A stretch of DNA of 64,000 nt. Source: Mytilinidion resinicola. Lineage: Eukaryota > Ascomycota > Dothideomycetes > Mytilinidiales > Mytilinidiaceae. The stretch spans positions 862,431-926,430 of the forward strand of contig NW_022985452.1 of assembly GCF_010093595.1 (NCBI RefSeq), given 5' to 3'. The notes under the pieces are model-generated. The model saw only the letters and a program-made list of their open reading frames with translations, did not search any database and was not told the origin of the DNA. Positions 33,851 to 45,869 of this stretch are shown one piece after another (the first letter of the stretch is position 1; every line of letters begins with the position of its first letter). A program made the position numbers and the translations under genes.

Positions 33851-35435
33851 TTACAGATCTTCTTCTTTCACATGATGCTCATCCTTCGTGGCGATGAAGT
33901 AGTCCACGCTCTGGCCGTCCCAAGACACCGCGTCCGTTCCGCTCTCGTACCGCTTCTCCCGGAACAGTCTGGCCGCGTTTTGCTGCTGGTTCCAGGCGCC
34001 TTGTCGGCCTGCACCGAAGGATTCTAGGCTAATCACCTGCGCACCGTCTTTCAAGTCGAGGAACTTGAAGAGAAGCTCGCCGTTGAGCCTCTCGCCGAAG
34101 ACTTTGTTGTTGACTAGCACGACGTCTGCAACGCGCAGCACGTCATCAATCTCCGGAGATTCGAGAAAACTGCCGTGGAGTAAGTGGATTGGGCCGATGG
34201 AGAGGCCCCATAGCCTTGCGCGTGCCTGGAGCTCTTTCGCCTGCTCTGAGGCAAACTTGGCGGGCGTGTCTAGGATCTCAATGCCCCAGCTCTGCGCGCC
34301 GGTTTGGAGCGCAGCCTGGATTACTACATTGCCCACACCAGAGCCGAGATCGACAAAGATGGAGGAGGAATTGAGGTGGGTTTGTCTGAAAATGGTGTTC
34401 ACGAATGAGGGCATAAGTTCGCCATAGGTGGTCGCCTTATCTTTTACTTTCTTAAGGCGGTGAGCGTGAGGGGAGACGATGCGCTGGTAGACTTGACTGA
34501 AGATGTGCTTGACCAGGGACGGCGGCAGGGCATGCTTGCTATCGAGGGTTTTGGATATGGTGGAGTCGGCGAGCGAGGCGCGGATGTGGGCGTTGAAATT
34601 ATCGAGAGCTTTGCAGTAATCCGAGGGCGACTTCTTGGCCACAGCACGCTTCAGGAGGCGTACTACGCCGGAGTCATCGTCCCGAAAGACGAGAGACTGC
34701 GCCTCAGGCAGGTAGGTAAGGCATATTTCGTCGATAGTGTATTCGATGTCCTTGATCGGGTCATATCCCGTTGGGTCGCGGGGTATTACTGTTTCGAAGC
34801 TGGAATAACATCAGTCTCCGCATAGCTACTCCGGCTACACATAGTTGAGAATAGCCAACACACCGTTCGCGTGGAGACGTGCTTGGATACTGCAGCTCCA
34901 CCACAAACCTGTCCTCGTCCCCTGTCTCCGTCTTGAACGCCGCCTTGTACTCCTTCCCATGCTCACCCGTGGTCATATCCACCCCATGTATTATGTCCAG
35001 CTTTTCGCCATTGTTCTCGGTATCTCGTAGCCTCCTCTTCATATCTGGCTCCAGCATCCGCCTTGAGTCCGGCTCAATCGAGCTGCTCGTCTTGTGCCTC
35101 TTCCTCGAGCCTTTGGCACTCTCCTCTTCAGACTCGTCGCTCGACGCAAACATCGGTGGGGGCGTCGAGGTCTTGCGCTTGCGATGCGGGTGTTGTACAG
35201 CGAGAAAATCCGACTTCTGAGAAGTTTTCGCAGGTGGCGCATGGCCATTTGAGTAGCCATTATGCGGCTTCTTCTGGGCCTTCTCCGCCTTCCTGTGAGC
35301 CTGGGAAAAGGAGGCGGGGGACTTCGAGGTGGGTTTCGGGTTATGCGCTGGTGAAGGGGCTTTTGGAAGGTCTTTCTGCTCCTTAACCCTCGTGATAGTG
35401 CGGATTCGGGGTTCTTTCTTCTTATTGCCAAACAT
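33851..35435 (-). CDS. DOT1: Dot1, histone H3 lysine-79 methyltransferase (506 aa, 2 exons)
   Basis: Exons 35435-34864 and 34799-33851 join in phase over a 64-bp GTGTGT..CAG intron. The first ~170 residues are basic and disordered (KRKTSTPPPMFASSDESEEE), as in fungal Dot1. The catalytic domain shows TYGELMPSFVNTIF (D1-type motif), FVDLGSGVGNVVIQAALQTG (SAM-binding motif I, about residues 340-358), GIEILDTPAKFA, and NNKVFGERLN (about 421-430). It methylates Lys79 in the nucleosome core and affects silencing and DNA-damage signalling in the nucleus. Length and domain order match the family. I chose the MFGNKKKEPRI start because fungal Dot1 proteins begin this way; the open frame extends upstream without coding character. 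Confidence 0.93.
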
Positions 35436-36736
35436 AGTGACCAAGTGTGCGTAGCTGGGCGGTGGTAAGTATGTCGTATGTGTAAAGCATATGGTATAGT
35501 GGTTTAAGGGCGTGCGTGGAGTGCCCAGTATGTTAAGGATAGAAAGGTGGTGACATGGCAGAGAGAGAGGTGCTAGACTCGAAACCAAAAGGCTCCACCT
35601 TGAGAGCGCGTGCCGGCGTAAGGCACAATTGCGCAGGGCAGGCACCAACCCGCCACCCCTGGAAGCCGCGATGGCGGGCGGGATTCTTGCAGCAGTGCCT
35701 TGGCGCAACTACATCCTCACGTCACTTTATCACGGAATTGCAGTCAAAACGTGCATGCGCTCCTCATTTCCTACAGAACCACGCGTGCACCTGTCTGCCG
35801 CTGTTTGGTGTACTTCAGAAAATTTTCAGGAAACGGAATGAGATAGAAGCCATCCACTTTGGACTATGTGGAAACTTGTTGAAGCACTTCATGCAGTGGC
35901 AGACATGTGTACACACAGGCAGAGTACTTGATGAGTGTGCTACTTTTTGCATGCCCAGCGTGGGGACATCTCTGAATAGAATATTGCGTCTCAAAAACCT
36001 GCCAAGGCCCCTGATCTGATAGGTGGTAGACAAACGATATTTTGGCTACAGTGACAGGTCGTTTACCGCTGCATGAGGGGCCTCGTAGTATTTTCAGCCT
36101 TCTGAGTAAGAGTGAAGTTCGGTATTTTGGACCCCTAGTGAACTCGTGAGGCTACCGCAGACAGCGCCAACATGGTGTACGCAGATAGGGAGTGTTACCG
36201 CTGCCCCCGGTTTCGATTAGTACGTTTGGAGCCCCACAGACAGTGGGAGGAACGTGTACGGATATCTATGGCAAAGTAGTGTACGAAGTACCTCAACCAC
36301 GGTACGGGCCTGTCGAAATTCTAAATATGTTCATCTAGAAGGTACACGCACTCTTGCGTCGAAGCAGTTCCACCAAACATACCGCGTACTTCATTGGGTC
36401 ACTTGCGGTCATCGAAAATCACCATGCGTCAAAAAATTAAGGAGCAAAATGCTTTAAACTACGGTAGCCTAACTAATCGTACACCCATCTCCAATTTCAA
36501 CTCATGCCCTCAGGCGCCTTCCACTCAGCCTCCTCCCATTACTTTTCATCGTCCAAGATGTGTACTGCGCAAGCGCGAAAAGTGGTATCATGACAAAAGG
36601 AAATCCTCCTCTACTTAGGAGATGAAGCCGTCCCATGCAAGCGGGTGCGTTTCCATCGTGGCGAAAGGAACCATGGCGTCCATCACAAACAATGCGGATT
36701 TGGCACCGTCGGAAAAGTTTTGGGGTATCGAGTGGT
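35436..36736. other. Intergenic region with repeat copies
   Basis: 1.3 kb between DOT1 and the HAM1-type gene. It contains the inverted-repeat copy at 35785 and a decayed one near 36190-36262 (its right end, reverse-complemented, reads GTACACGTTCCTCCCACTGT). No coding frame is credible. Confidence 0.5.
35785..35915. repeat. Short inverted-repeat (MITE-like) element
   Basis: Left end GTGCACCTGTCTGCCGCTGT and reverse-complemented right end GTGTACACATGTCTGCCACT match each other and the 33685 copy. The cores of the two copies also match loosely (TTTACAGGAATCCGAACGAG versus TTTTCAGGAAACGGAATGAG, then a shared CTTTGGACTATG-like stretch), so they are one family, not chance palindromes. Confidence 0.75.
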
Positions 36737-39560
36737 TTAGACGGAGCCCTGGAGGACAGGGTTTTGCTTGCCCATTGTGGTGTGGTAGGGGTCGGAAGAT
36801 GGCAAGGCACCGTTAACACCTCCGTTGGTAGCACCAGTGTTGAAAGCGTTGTCGAGTTGGCCGCCGAAGCCGTTGGAGTTGGAGTTCTCGTAGCCACCAT
36901 TGCCGACGGTGCGATTCTGGGTAAGGCCACCAGCGCCATATTCGTTACCAGCACCGGCACCGATTCCAGCACCAGCACCAGCGACGGTACCGCGCTTCCT
37001 GGAGACAGCACCCGTCTTTGGAAGGTTGCTGGTCTCCTTGGCGGAGCCGATGCTGAAGACAGGCGACTCCCACTTGTCACCCTTGCGGGCGAGCTGCTTG
37101 AACTCCGTAGCCTTTGTAGAAATACCGCCGGGAAGGGAGATGTTCTTGAAGATGGAGTCTTCCTGGGTGACAGCCACATTGACGTGCTTGTCAGCCGTCT
37201 TCGCTTCAACCTCCTCCTTCTTCTGCTTGCCCTGCAGGATCTTCTTATTGGCAGCAGATACGTAGCGCTGGTAGATGTTCTGAACGTTCTCCGGATCAGG
37301 GTTGCGCTTGGCTTCAGCAACGGCAGCGTCGGCTTCGGTCTTCACATCGTAGATAAGACCGTCCAGTTGGTGGATGTTGTCCTTGATCTGCTTCTCCAGA
37401 ACCTTCTGGATCACCGGGCGCATGACCTTGAGAAGAAGTGGCTTGAAGAGGCCAAAGAGAAGCTTGTGCTTGGATTGCTTAAGCTTGATATTAAGATTTT
37501 TAACTTCAACGTTAACCTTATTGACCTTGAAGAAGTGAGCCGTATCAGTCTTGTCGGCGGTCTCCATCTCGACCTTGAAGCTGAAGCCGTTGCCGCCCAT
37601 GAAGACGTCGCAGACACCAGTGTCGGTGATGGATGGGAAGCCCTCCTTCTTCTTGACGTAGTAAGAGACATCTTTAAGGTCCATCTGGACGCCAGATACT
37701 GACAGCATAACCTTGTTTTTGTTCTTATTGGAGATCTTCTTGCGGCCCCAGCGCCAGTAGTTGTCACTGCTCAACTCCAGGACATTGGGTGCAAGGTTGT
37801 CGCCCTCAATGACCAAGTTCTCGACGATGGCATCCATCATAGGATCGGAGTACTCAATGCGAGGGATAGGGACATAGCGGATGTTCTCAAAGATACCAGG
37901 AATGATGACCTCAGTCAGGTCCTTAATGAGATGAGGCTTGAAGGTGGGCTTGCCGTTCTCGTCATTGCCGAGATGCTGGAAGAGGGTTTGGAGGCTATTG
38001 CCAAAAGCCTTGTTCTGCGGGTCATTGTCGAATTCTTGACCGAAGTACTTGAACTCGTCTACAATTCGGTCGGTGTGGCCGCGGTAGCGCTCGCGGAGGA
38101 GGAAGTGGCCGTGATCGTAGAGCTCATTCCACTCATCAGTGGACCTGTCCTCCATGATGTAGCCCTGCTGCTTCAAGCACTTTCGGATATAGGTGTCGAG
38201 TTGCTTGAACCAGTTCTTGAGCTCAGGGTCCTTCTCGGCATCACGGTAGATTTGGTTGATGGAATCGAAGAGATCATCGGAGGAAGTGTTGTTCGCAAAG
38301 CGTTCGATGAGAGTCTTGAATTCAATCAGCATTGAATGGTTATCGGAAACAAAGCCTAAAAAAATACCTTCAAGTCAGCCTCAGCTAATTGCAAGCTGTC
38401 ATCAGTATGAGCACCTTTCACGGTTCCTTTGCCCTGTTGAGCAAGGTTCTTGGAGTGACCAGTGTACTCCTCAGCGAGGCGCAAAAGAGTATCAACGGCA
38501 CGGAGATCTGGTATCTATTAGTAAAAGTACTCATTTCGAGCGTTGTGTACACTCACAATCCTGGTGACCTTGAATCTCGACGACCATCTTCTTCAGACGC
38601 CAGATGGTCTGTTCACGGCGCTCCTTTGGCATCTTGCTCCTGAGGTAGTTGTTGGTGCGTTCACGCTGTTCGCGGAGCTTGTCCTTCTTCTCATCCGGGA
38701 CATTGTCAGAAGCTTGGTTCCTGAGCTCCCCAGCGGCGGCATTCGCGTTCAGACCAGAAGAACCTCCGTTCTGAGCCTCGGACTGTGCAAGTTCAGCCGC
38801 ATCAGCGGGGTCGCGAGATCCATCGGGATGACCAGCCTGAGTGACATCGCCAGCGGCCTTCTGGGCGTCGCCCTTGCTGAATGGGACCCTGGACTTGAGC
38901 TGACCAGTGAGGTTATCCCTGGACAGGTCCGGCACTTCGTGCCAGGTGTTATCGGCGGCAGGGCGATCTATCTGGGAAAGCTGTTCTTCGCCCGGGTTGA
39001 CCTTGTTGGCAGCTTTCTGTGCACCATCGCCAGCAATGTCTCGGAGGAGAATGGTAGCGTCGCTCACTGAGACCCGTTAGTCACCGAAGCAATCTGAGGA
39101 CTCAGTTATACGTACGGAGCTTCCTGAACTGTCCGTTGGAGATTATCAGCGTGCCGAGTGTGCGCAGACCCTCGAGTGCCTCATTACCGTGTTGTTTGGC
39201 AGTCTCCTTGTCGACGGGTGCGCCAGGAACAGCAGCGTTGCCGCCGGTTAGTTGCTGGGTCTGCCAGATGAAGTCTTGGAGGAGGTTGCCGTCGTTCTTG
39301 GTGAGGAGCAGGATCTTGGCCTTCTCAATGACGTCCCGTAGGTCGCCGACGAGCTGTTGGCCTTCTGTGGAGAGCTTTTTCGACGGGGACGCAAGCGCCT
39401 TGGATGAAAGGGCGCTGTTTAGTGCGACGTCGATTTGCTTGTTTGATGGAACCTTGCCATTGGCGAAGGCAGAGTAGATGCCGTACAGCTGGAGCTTAGC
39501 ATTGACGTCCTTCTCCTTCTGCTGTTGGTTCGTGGGAACGTTGACGGCCTTTGACGCCAT
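36737..39560 (-). CDS. HAM1-type protein (890 aa, 4 exons)
   Basis: Exons 39560-39116, 39066-38557, 38507-38368 and 38314-36737 join in phase. The N-terminal part (KLQLYGIYSAFANGKVPSNK, DFIWQTQQL, LIISNGQFRKLLSDATILLR) and the long central part (LFQHLGNDENGKPTFKPHLI, VPIPRIEYSDPMMDAIVENL, GFPSITDTGVCDVFMGGNGF) are the fungal HAM1-like N- and C-domains. The middle segment has the fold hallmarks of lipid-binding SMP/BPI-like tubular proteins, an assignment from family memory. A Gly/Asn-rich tail ends the protein. Family members are large, widespread in Pezizomycotina and poorly studied. An acceptor-rich 53-bp third intron and an AAG acceptor are plausible; a downstream ATG at 38332 would give only the C-terminal part. 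Confidence 0.82.
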
Positions 39561-41667
39561 GATTGAGCAATGCGGCGTAGTGTGTTGTGGTGTGGTGATA
39601 GTGTTGGGGCTGCGGATTCTGATATTAGGCTACTACTGGGGTATCATAAACGGAAACGCAAAAAGTAGTGGTGAGGTGTGTGAGGAGGAGAGCACAGCTG
39701 GCGGCGGGGCCACGCTTTATTGTGACGGAAGGGCGCGTTGTTACGCATGCCAGGCCCGAATTGTTGGTGAGCGCTGTGGCGCCACAGCACAACAACGAGG
39801 ACGTCATCTGGGCCTCAGCATCGGCTGGCCACAGCGTCTCCTCCATCTCTCCACCCACAACCAAGGTCGACGAGTCCGCGTGCGGCTAGGCCCACAGGCC
39901 ACTTGGATGCGACGACGCGCCTTTGACGTCGGCACAGGCAGCTTGGCCCTGCTCCCCGCCGCCCTAAGGGGGGCCCGATCAGCAGCACCAGCTCTGGACC
40001 GCCCGCATTGAGCAGCGCCTTGCCAGAAGGGTGAATTGCCCTGGAGGCATGACGCGTGCGACGTGGAGAGGCCCAGGCTGCGAGACGAGGGCGATGGCGA
40101 TGTTCGCAATGCTCCAGAGGATCTCCGGCAGGAGCCGACACACCCTAGACGTCATCATTATTCGAGCCGCACGCCAATCTCCCAGCATCACTTCGCAGCC
40201 AGCAGTCCACGTCTGGACAGCCGTTTCCGTGCACCAGCGTCCTCCGCGTTCCATTGCTGCAAGCTGCGCAGCAAACCTGCAGCGATGTGGCGACATCAAT
40301 TGCGGACGGTCCACAGGCAGGGAGCGGCTGTTTGCTCCGCGGCAAGCCACAACGTCGTCGGTGGGAGGCCGCACACGCTAGCGGGCCTAGCGGTCCAGGA
40401 GCTGCCCAGGACTCCGCATCATGCATCGCTATCGACGGTCAGGATTCGCTTGCTCTTTGATGACGATGCCAGACCACAACCTCGGAATACTCTCCTTTTG
40501 AGAACTCGCTGTTCGTTTACCGCTGTTGCTACGAGATGGCGCCACAGCGCTGTTCACATGAAATCGGCCACGATCGACTGCGTCTACGGGACTTGACGCT
40601 GTTTCTGGCAGCTGCATGCACCAGAAATTGATACCACGGGTACAGGCAGCTACATTGCAGGCCTGGACACGTCCAGACAATCAAATAACGCCCCGAGTGC
40701 CCGAGCCACAACACCAAGCGCCACACGAGCCATGATCGATTGCCAAAGTCGCTACTGCTCTCGCGTCTTCCGCAAACAACCCGCGGGAGGGTCTGCATCT
40801 GTCTGTCACATGGGCAATTCATTGACCTTCATCACTCCAATCACCGCTAACCACGATCCGTCGGGTGTGGCTTTTCCCGCTCTGATCAACCCCTCAAAAA
40901 TCAAGTTTCCCATGCTGCTCGAGTCAGGGCATATGTGCAAAATCCCATGCTAGCTCGCGTGATATGCATCAGTCCACGCCACATGTCCCCATATATTTCC
41001 TTGTAATTTCTTTTGAGCATGCACGGCGCGCAATGGCCGCTGTTGGACCGCTCTCCTGCACACAGATAAGACTCGCACCACAGACTGCTAGCCGACCTGT
41101 CAAATATGTACCTAGGGAATTTACCCCAGGTCAGCCCGATGCCACGGGTGCGGGAGTACGCAGATACTCAGCTCAAGGTACTTTTCCACGAAGATTATGG
41201 GTCGAGCATCCTCAGCCAGGTTACCATGGAACATCCACACAATCAATCTCTCAATCTGTTTGCTCCACCCAAACTGTCTTTGGCGTGGTCAATTGGTCAA
41301 ATTAGCTGTGGTGTAAATGTAGGTATGGGCAACTAGACTTCGTATCAACTTCATTGTGCTGTATGTCAAGTACGACATGATAATATGCCATGTTCTTTCC
41401 AGCTCCATCTCCTCGCTCAAACTTCAACTGTAATTGCCTTCCCCATTCGCTCCTCCTCATCTGTTTCAATGCTCCTTGGCCTGCCATCGTCGAAGTCCGC
41501 TATCTCCTTTCCATAACAGCAAAATAAACTATCCGTGGCGGTTAAACCCCTAACGATATGTACAATACGAGAATGGGCAGAGGCTGATTGCGAATGATAC
41601 CGCTCAGCCTTTACAATTACTACGCCAGGCCCCCGGCCCCCCTTCACGTCCTCTCCGCCTCCAGCTC
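39561..41667. other. Long gene-poor, GC-rich region
   Basis: 2.1 kb without a supported gene. From about 39700 to 40700 the sequence is GC-rich and has overlapping open frames in all six phases with no recognisable domains, typical of GC-driven open frames. I see no repeat array or tRNA. Confidence 0.45.
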
Positions 41668-42606
41668 CTAGATCCCGATCCTCGCGCGCTTCGTCGCGAA
41701 CTTCGGCGACTTGGGGCAGCGATGACGAGGAGAAGGTTCACTCTTCACGTTCTGTAGGGTCGAGAGCCAGGGCTCTGCCAACTGGAACTCGTTGCGGTGC
41801 TTCTTGGCGCAAACGCGGATAAGTTGATTTGAGGTGCTGCTAAGGTATAGGACGGGGGAGCGGTGAAGCGAGGTTGAGGCGGGGTTTGTGACGTCTGAGG
41901 TGAGTGATGGTGGGAGGTGTGAGGGGAGGGGACGGGCTGGGGAAAAGGGGGTATTTGGGCATAGAGACTAATTAGGGGGGGGTAAGCATTCGGATAAACG
42001 ACTCCAGGTAGTGAGGTTTTCGCATTCAAATGCCGAGGGTATGATTATGAAGTCGCCGGATAGCTATATGAGGAAAGATGGGGGTTGAGGGTTTCTCAGC
42101 AGGTGTACAGAATAGGCTCTTGAAACAATCCAGGTAATAGGAAGCAGATCAAACCCCATCCCTCTAACAAGCCCCGATCCACACAGGGAGCATACCGGAC
42201 AGATATACAGCTTGCGTGCCGCGACGCTCCCAGCGTCGAGCTCTCGTTTTCGCAGCCAGCATTTCATAATCTGTCTTCTTCGCCCTGCGCGTACAACTCC
42301 TAAGAGAAGCGGTTTCCAAAAAAAAAGTATACATAGTTAAACATCCCACCTCTATTCCAAAATAACCAACCGGTCCCCCTTGCCCCGTTGGCGATTGCCA
42401 TGCAACTCGTCGCACAGCGCTCGCCGCCGTGGTATTGAGGTTGAAGGGTCTGGCGGCGAGCTCGTGGGTTCGACGATGATTTGTGGTTGTTTTTTGTTCT
42501 GTTTTTTTTTCTCAGCATATTTTTGGGGTTTGGCGTTTGCGCTGGGGAAGAGTGCGTATACACTAGTTGTGGATAGAAGTTTGGGAGGAGAGGTTGCGAA
42601 AGGCAT
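41668..42606 (-). CDS. Probable small unknown gene (roughly 200 aa, 4 exons, approximate)
   Basis: Protein-like segments on this strand chain together: exon 42606-42371 (starts MPFATSPPKLLSTT, basic linker), exon 42299-42209 (KKTDYEMLAAKTRARRWERR), exon from 42063 (GDFIIIPSAFECENLTTW) and a last exon from about 41840 to 41668 (LIRVCAKKHRNEFQLAEPWL, ending KRARIGI). The first two junctions keep phase (donors GTTGGT and GTATAT are weak; acceptors CTCTTAG and CATATAG are good). The junction between the third and fourth exon is unresolved: no phase-compatible strong donor was found. I do not recognise the family. The alternating hydrophobic/Cys segments suggest a small folded domain. Confidence 0.4.
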
Positions 42607-42828
42607 ATGAATGAGGTAGGTTAATTGTGTCGTGGATTTTGGTAATGTGTTGGAACACCAGAGACGTGGTAGAGAGAGATATAGTAACTTTTAGCATTGC
42701 GGTATTCGTAAGGCACAGGTTACAGCGTGTTTCAGCTTCGCTTTTCTTCCTTCGATAACATGAAGAGTTCTCAAAGACGCACATCAGACAACGTCGTCTA
42801 CTACCAGTACCCAGTCACTCATATTTTT

Positions 42829-43829
42829 GTACCGAACCCCCTAGCTCCCCCCCTGAACCCTTCCAGGCGCATTCGGATCCCCCTGCCTCAGTATCTTCAC
42901 CGAGAACTCCACCGAGAACGTGCCCGTCGGGAATTTCATCTTCTGCCAGAACCTCCTGCGGTAAGCCAGGACAAGCCTTAGTACCGCGAGGACAAGACTC
43001 GTAATCCTATCACTCTCGTTAGCATATCCGCTCTATACCACCCCATCGAAGAAACACAACCCTCGCCCTCGACCGCCACCATCCGACGGAGAAAGGAAAG
43101 GAAAGGAAAGGCAAAAAGCCAAAGCCTCCGCAACAACCGTTCTCAAAAAGAACCGGGGAACTTACCCTAAAACTACCGCCACACTCATCACAACCTCCTG
43201 CAACACCAGCACCCTGTACGCATACACATAGCACGCCGGGTCCACGGGGCGCGGCGCCGGCGGCGCAGGAACGGACGGCGTGTCCGGGTCCCCGATCGGC
43301 GGCGGCGGATACCAGCTCTTGTAGCACCCGCCCTGCAGCCCGTCGCTGATGCCCGTCGCGCTGACGGCGATGAGGTAGAATGCTAGCACGGCGTCCACGA
43401 CGAGGTTGATAGCGAGGGGGAGGGGGAGGTGGAGGCGCGAGAAGCGCAGGCGGAGGAGGTTTAGGGCGGCGAAGATGGCGGCGGTGATGGACTGGGAGAC
43501 GTGTTAGAGGAGATGGTGGGGATAGGGAGGGGAGGGGAGGGGGGACGGACAAGGCCGAGCAGTGCAGCGGCGTCGTCGCGGATGCCCCAGCTGTAGTGGT
43601 AGTCTCGGTGGTCGTCGTCGTTGATCCACAGGACTTTGAGGGCGATGAGGAACGGCCATGTCGTCGCTGCGAGAGCTAGGGAGAGCCAAGTCAAGATGAG
43701 GATGGGTTTTCGGAGCTGAGGGCGCGGCAGGAGTGGGGGTTCAGAGGAGGGGTCTGAGGAGTCGAGGAGAGGGGCCTCTTCGGAGGTGGTTTCGGGGGCT
43801 GGGAGGGATTCGGAGAATGGGCTTGCCAT
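42829..43829 (-). CDS. Four-helix membrane protein, unknown family (257 aa, 3 exons)
   Basis: Exons 43829-43551, 43491-43166 and 42997-42829 join in phase. An acidic Ser/Pro N-tail (about 45 residues) precedes helix 1 (PILILTWLSLALAATTWPFL), helix 2 (SITAAIFAALNLLRLR), helix 3 (LAINLVVDAVLAFYLIAVSA) and helix 4, which is split by the last intron (LVLQEVVMSVAVVLGLVLAV). Between helices 3 and 4 lies a Pro-rich loop with two Cys (GGCYKSWYPPPPIG, DPACYVYAYR). The C-tail is basic (YRRRFWQKMKFP). The layout resembles MARVEL-type four-helix proteins common in fungi, but I cannot confirm that family. The last 168-bp intron was chosen because it restores a hydrophobic helix and a basic cytosolic tail. 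Confidence 0.6.
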
Positions 43830-44543
43830 TTTGAAGAGTGGTATGTTTGAATTGAAGGAGAATATGTGGAAGATGGGATGAACAGAATTCACACCAGTAA
43901 ATTGGCTAGACGCAACAGTGCAATCAGCCAAAGTTACTTAGAACAGGCCTAATATGAGAGAACGAGATAATGGCAAAACTCTAGACCTTTTAACTCTTTG
44001 AATTTGGTAACGTGTTGTTTACTCCGCCTGCTGCCTGGGCTGTGCAGGCCTGAAACACTAAGCCGCGAAGGATTTTGCTTAGACGGATCGGCGCATAAAC
44101 TACTAAAGTAGCGCAGAATCCTGTAAAGCTTCTGCCTAGATTAGAGAATGCTGTTGTTGTGGTGTTGTGTGTTATGTGAGCAGTGCCGCGGTCCCGATTA
44201 CCGCAGAAATATTACCAGATTCTAAAGCGCAACACGATTTTGGAATGACCCAGGGCTCAGGTTCCGTATGGCTGTTGCCTAATAAGATATAAAATACTTG
44301 GTCGTTAGCAGGGCAGGGTACGTAATATGTTGCTCCAAGTCTGCCTTGCCCCCGCCATGATGTTAGCATTAGCAAGCAATTCCGGGCGACCTGCTAAAAG
44401 CGTCAGAGTTCAGACCTAGATAAGCTGGGAAAAGGCAGAGAGAAAACTAAGCTATCAAATAGTATTTGTAGTTTGTTCCGCTAGCCCTGTGCTGTTGAAT
44501 ACTCTTGCTTAGGATAGCTATGCGGGGATAGCTACGCGGCCCT
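43830..44543. other. Intergenic spacer
   Basis: AT-richer DNA with many in-frame stops on both strands; nothing recognisable apart from upstream sequence of the membrane-protein gene. Confidence 0.45.
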
Positions 44544-45869
44544 TCAACCCTCTTCCACCTCCCATTTCCCCCCTCCTTCCACTCTTCCATTGTCCACTCT
44601 ACCTCCTTGCGAGCCTTCGATATCCGCTCCCTGAAATCCAGCACGCCCTCTTTGTGTACTCCACTGCCTGCGAAACAGGAACCACGCAACGTGGCGATGG
44701 CACTTTCTCCACTCGTGCCAGAAACAAAGGGGCGCATCCGCCCCGAGTTTCTCTTCATCGTCTAGTACCCCATTCTCCGGCCCTGGCGCGAGTTGTGTGG
44801 TGAGCCGCTCGGGCGTGGGGTGTTGTTCTAGCGGGTGGAGCGTAGTAGTAACGTGCGAAGCCCAGGGGAAGACGGCGATGAAGGCGACGCTGCGGAGGCT
44901 ACAGCAGACTTGTGCTTCCCGATTCAGGCGCTCAAGGAGGAGGCAGAAGGTCTCTAGGCAGCCCCATTGCCAGCAGACCACTCCGTTAGTTCTATCCCTA
45001 GGTAGGTATGCTAGCACCCAGCTGTCTTCATTGTATGCGATGTGCGTCCAGGGGTGTGCATGGATGAGACTCCTATAACCATCCCAGGCGCGAGCACACT
45101 CCGCCGCATGCTCCACCTGTACTCGCGGTTTCTTCCCACGTCCGCCGTTCGTAGGCCAATCCTGACGTAGCTCGAGATAGTGGAAGTTCCTCTCGAAGAC
45201 CCACGTACCGTTGCTTGGAATGATCAACTCCGTTAGCTCGATCATCGTGGCTGGCGGCGCAACGACTACCACTCTCTCCGGGTCCAGGGCATCGAACACG
45301 CGGGTCCAGAGATCCACAACGGCGTGGTGCAGCGCCGCCTCTGCGTTGCGAAAGATTTTGTACCTAGTGTCGTATTCCCTGGAGGCGACAATGACGAGGC
45401 TTTCTACTTTATCGATCAAAGGGGGAGGCCCCCATACCGCGGAGCTGCTCTGGGCGAACCAGTGGTCTTCGTTGCGGATCCAGATGAACTCCACCATCTC
45501 GGCTATTTCGCCGCTGTCTATTCCCCATTGGAAGCCTTTCGCTATCTTCTTACGCATTCTCGTGTAGATGTCACGTTCGTGGGCCGAGAGCGTTTTCAGA
45601 GCAGGTTGCATTGCGTTGAGCGTGTCTTCATCTACGGGAAGCTAGGTAGGCGTGTCATCGAGGCGAAGAACGGTATGACGAAATAATAGAGGTGTAACAA
45701 GAGCGTGATAGCGGCGGGAGGTCAGGCTGAGAGCCTTGAGAGGCGTCAAATTTGATGGAGCGCTTGGTAGATCCTTGGTAGGTTCGTGGGCGAAATTCAG
45801 AATAGAGGGCGGTGGGACGTCGAGGCGTGAAAAGATTTGAAGGACGAGTTCTACGGGCAGCGCGTCCAT
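44544..45869 (-). pseudogene. F-box protein gene interrupted by an in-frame TAG
   Basis: From 45869 the frame starts MDALPVELVLQIFSRLDVPP, a clear F-box, and runs through LTSRRYHALVTPLLFRHTVL to a TAG at 45644-45642. Without any frame change the coding sequence resumes immediately after it and continues about 360 codons (LSAHERDIYTRMRKKIAKGF, WGPPPLIDKVESLVIVASRE, IPSNGTWVFERNFHYLELRQ). Near the 3' end the frame becomes Gly-rich, while another frame (VLDFRERISKARKEVEW, about 44650-44580) looks more protein-like, hinting at a second lesion or an unseen intron. A 48-bp intron with a weak GTCATA donor (from about 45690) and CCCGTAG acceptor could skip the stop in phase, so an intact gene is not excluded. 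F-box proteins act as SCF ligase adaptors. Confidence 0.55.

Noticed and set aside
39700..40700. Several 100-190-codon open frames in all phases
   Set aside because: GC-rich sequence opens every frame; compositions are Arg/Ala/His-rich without domains or conserved-looking motifs.
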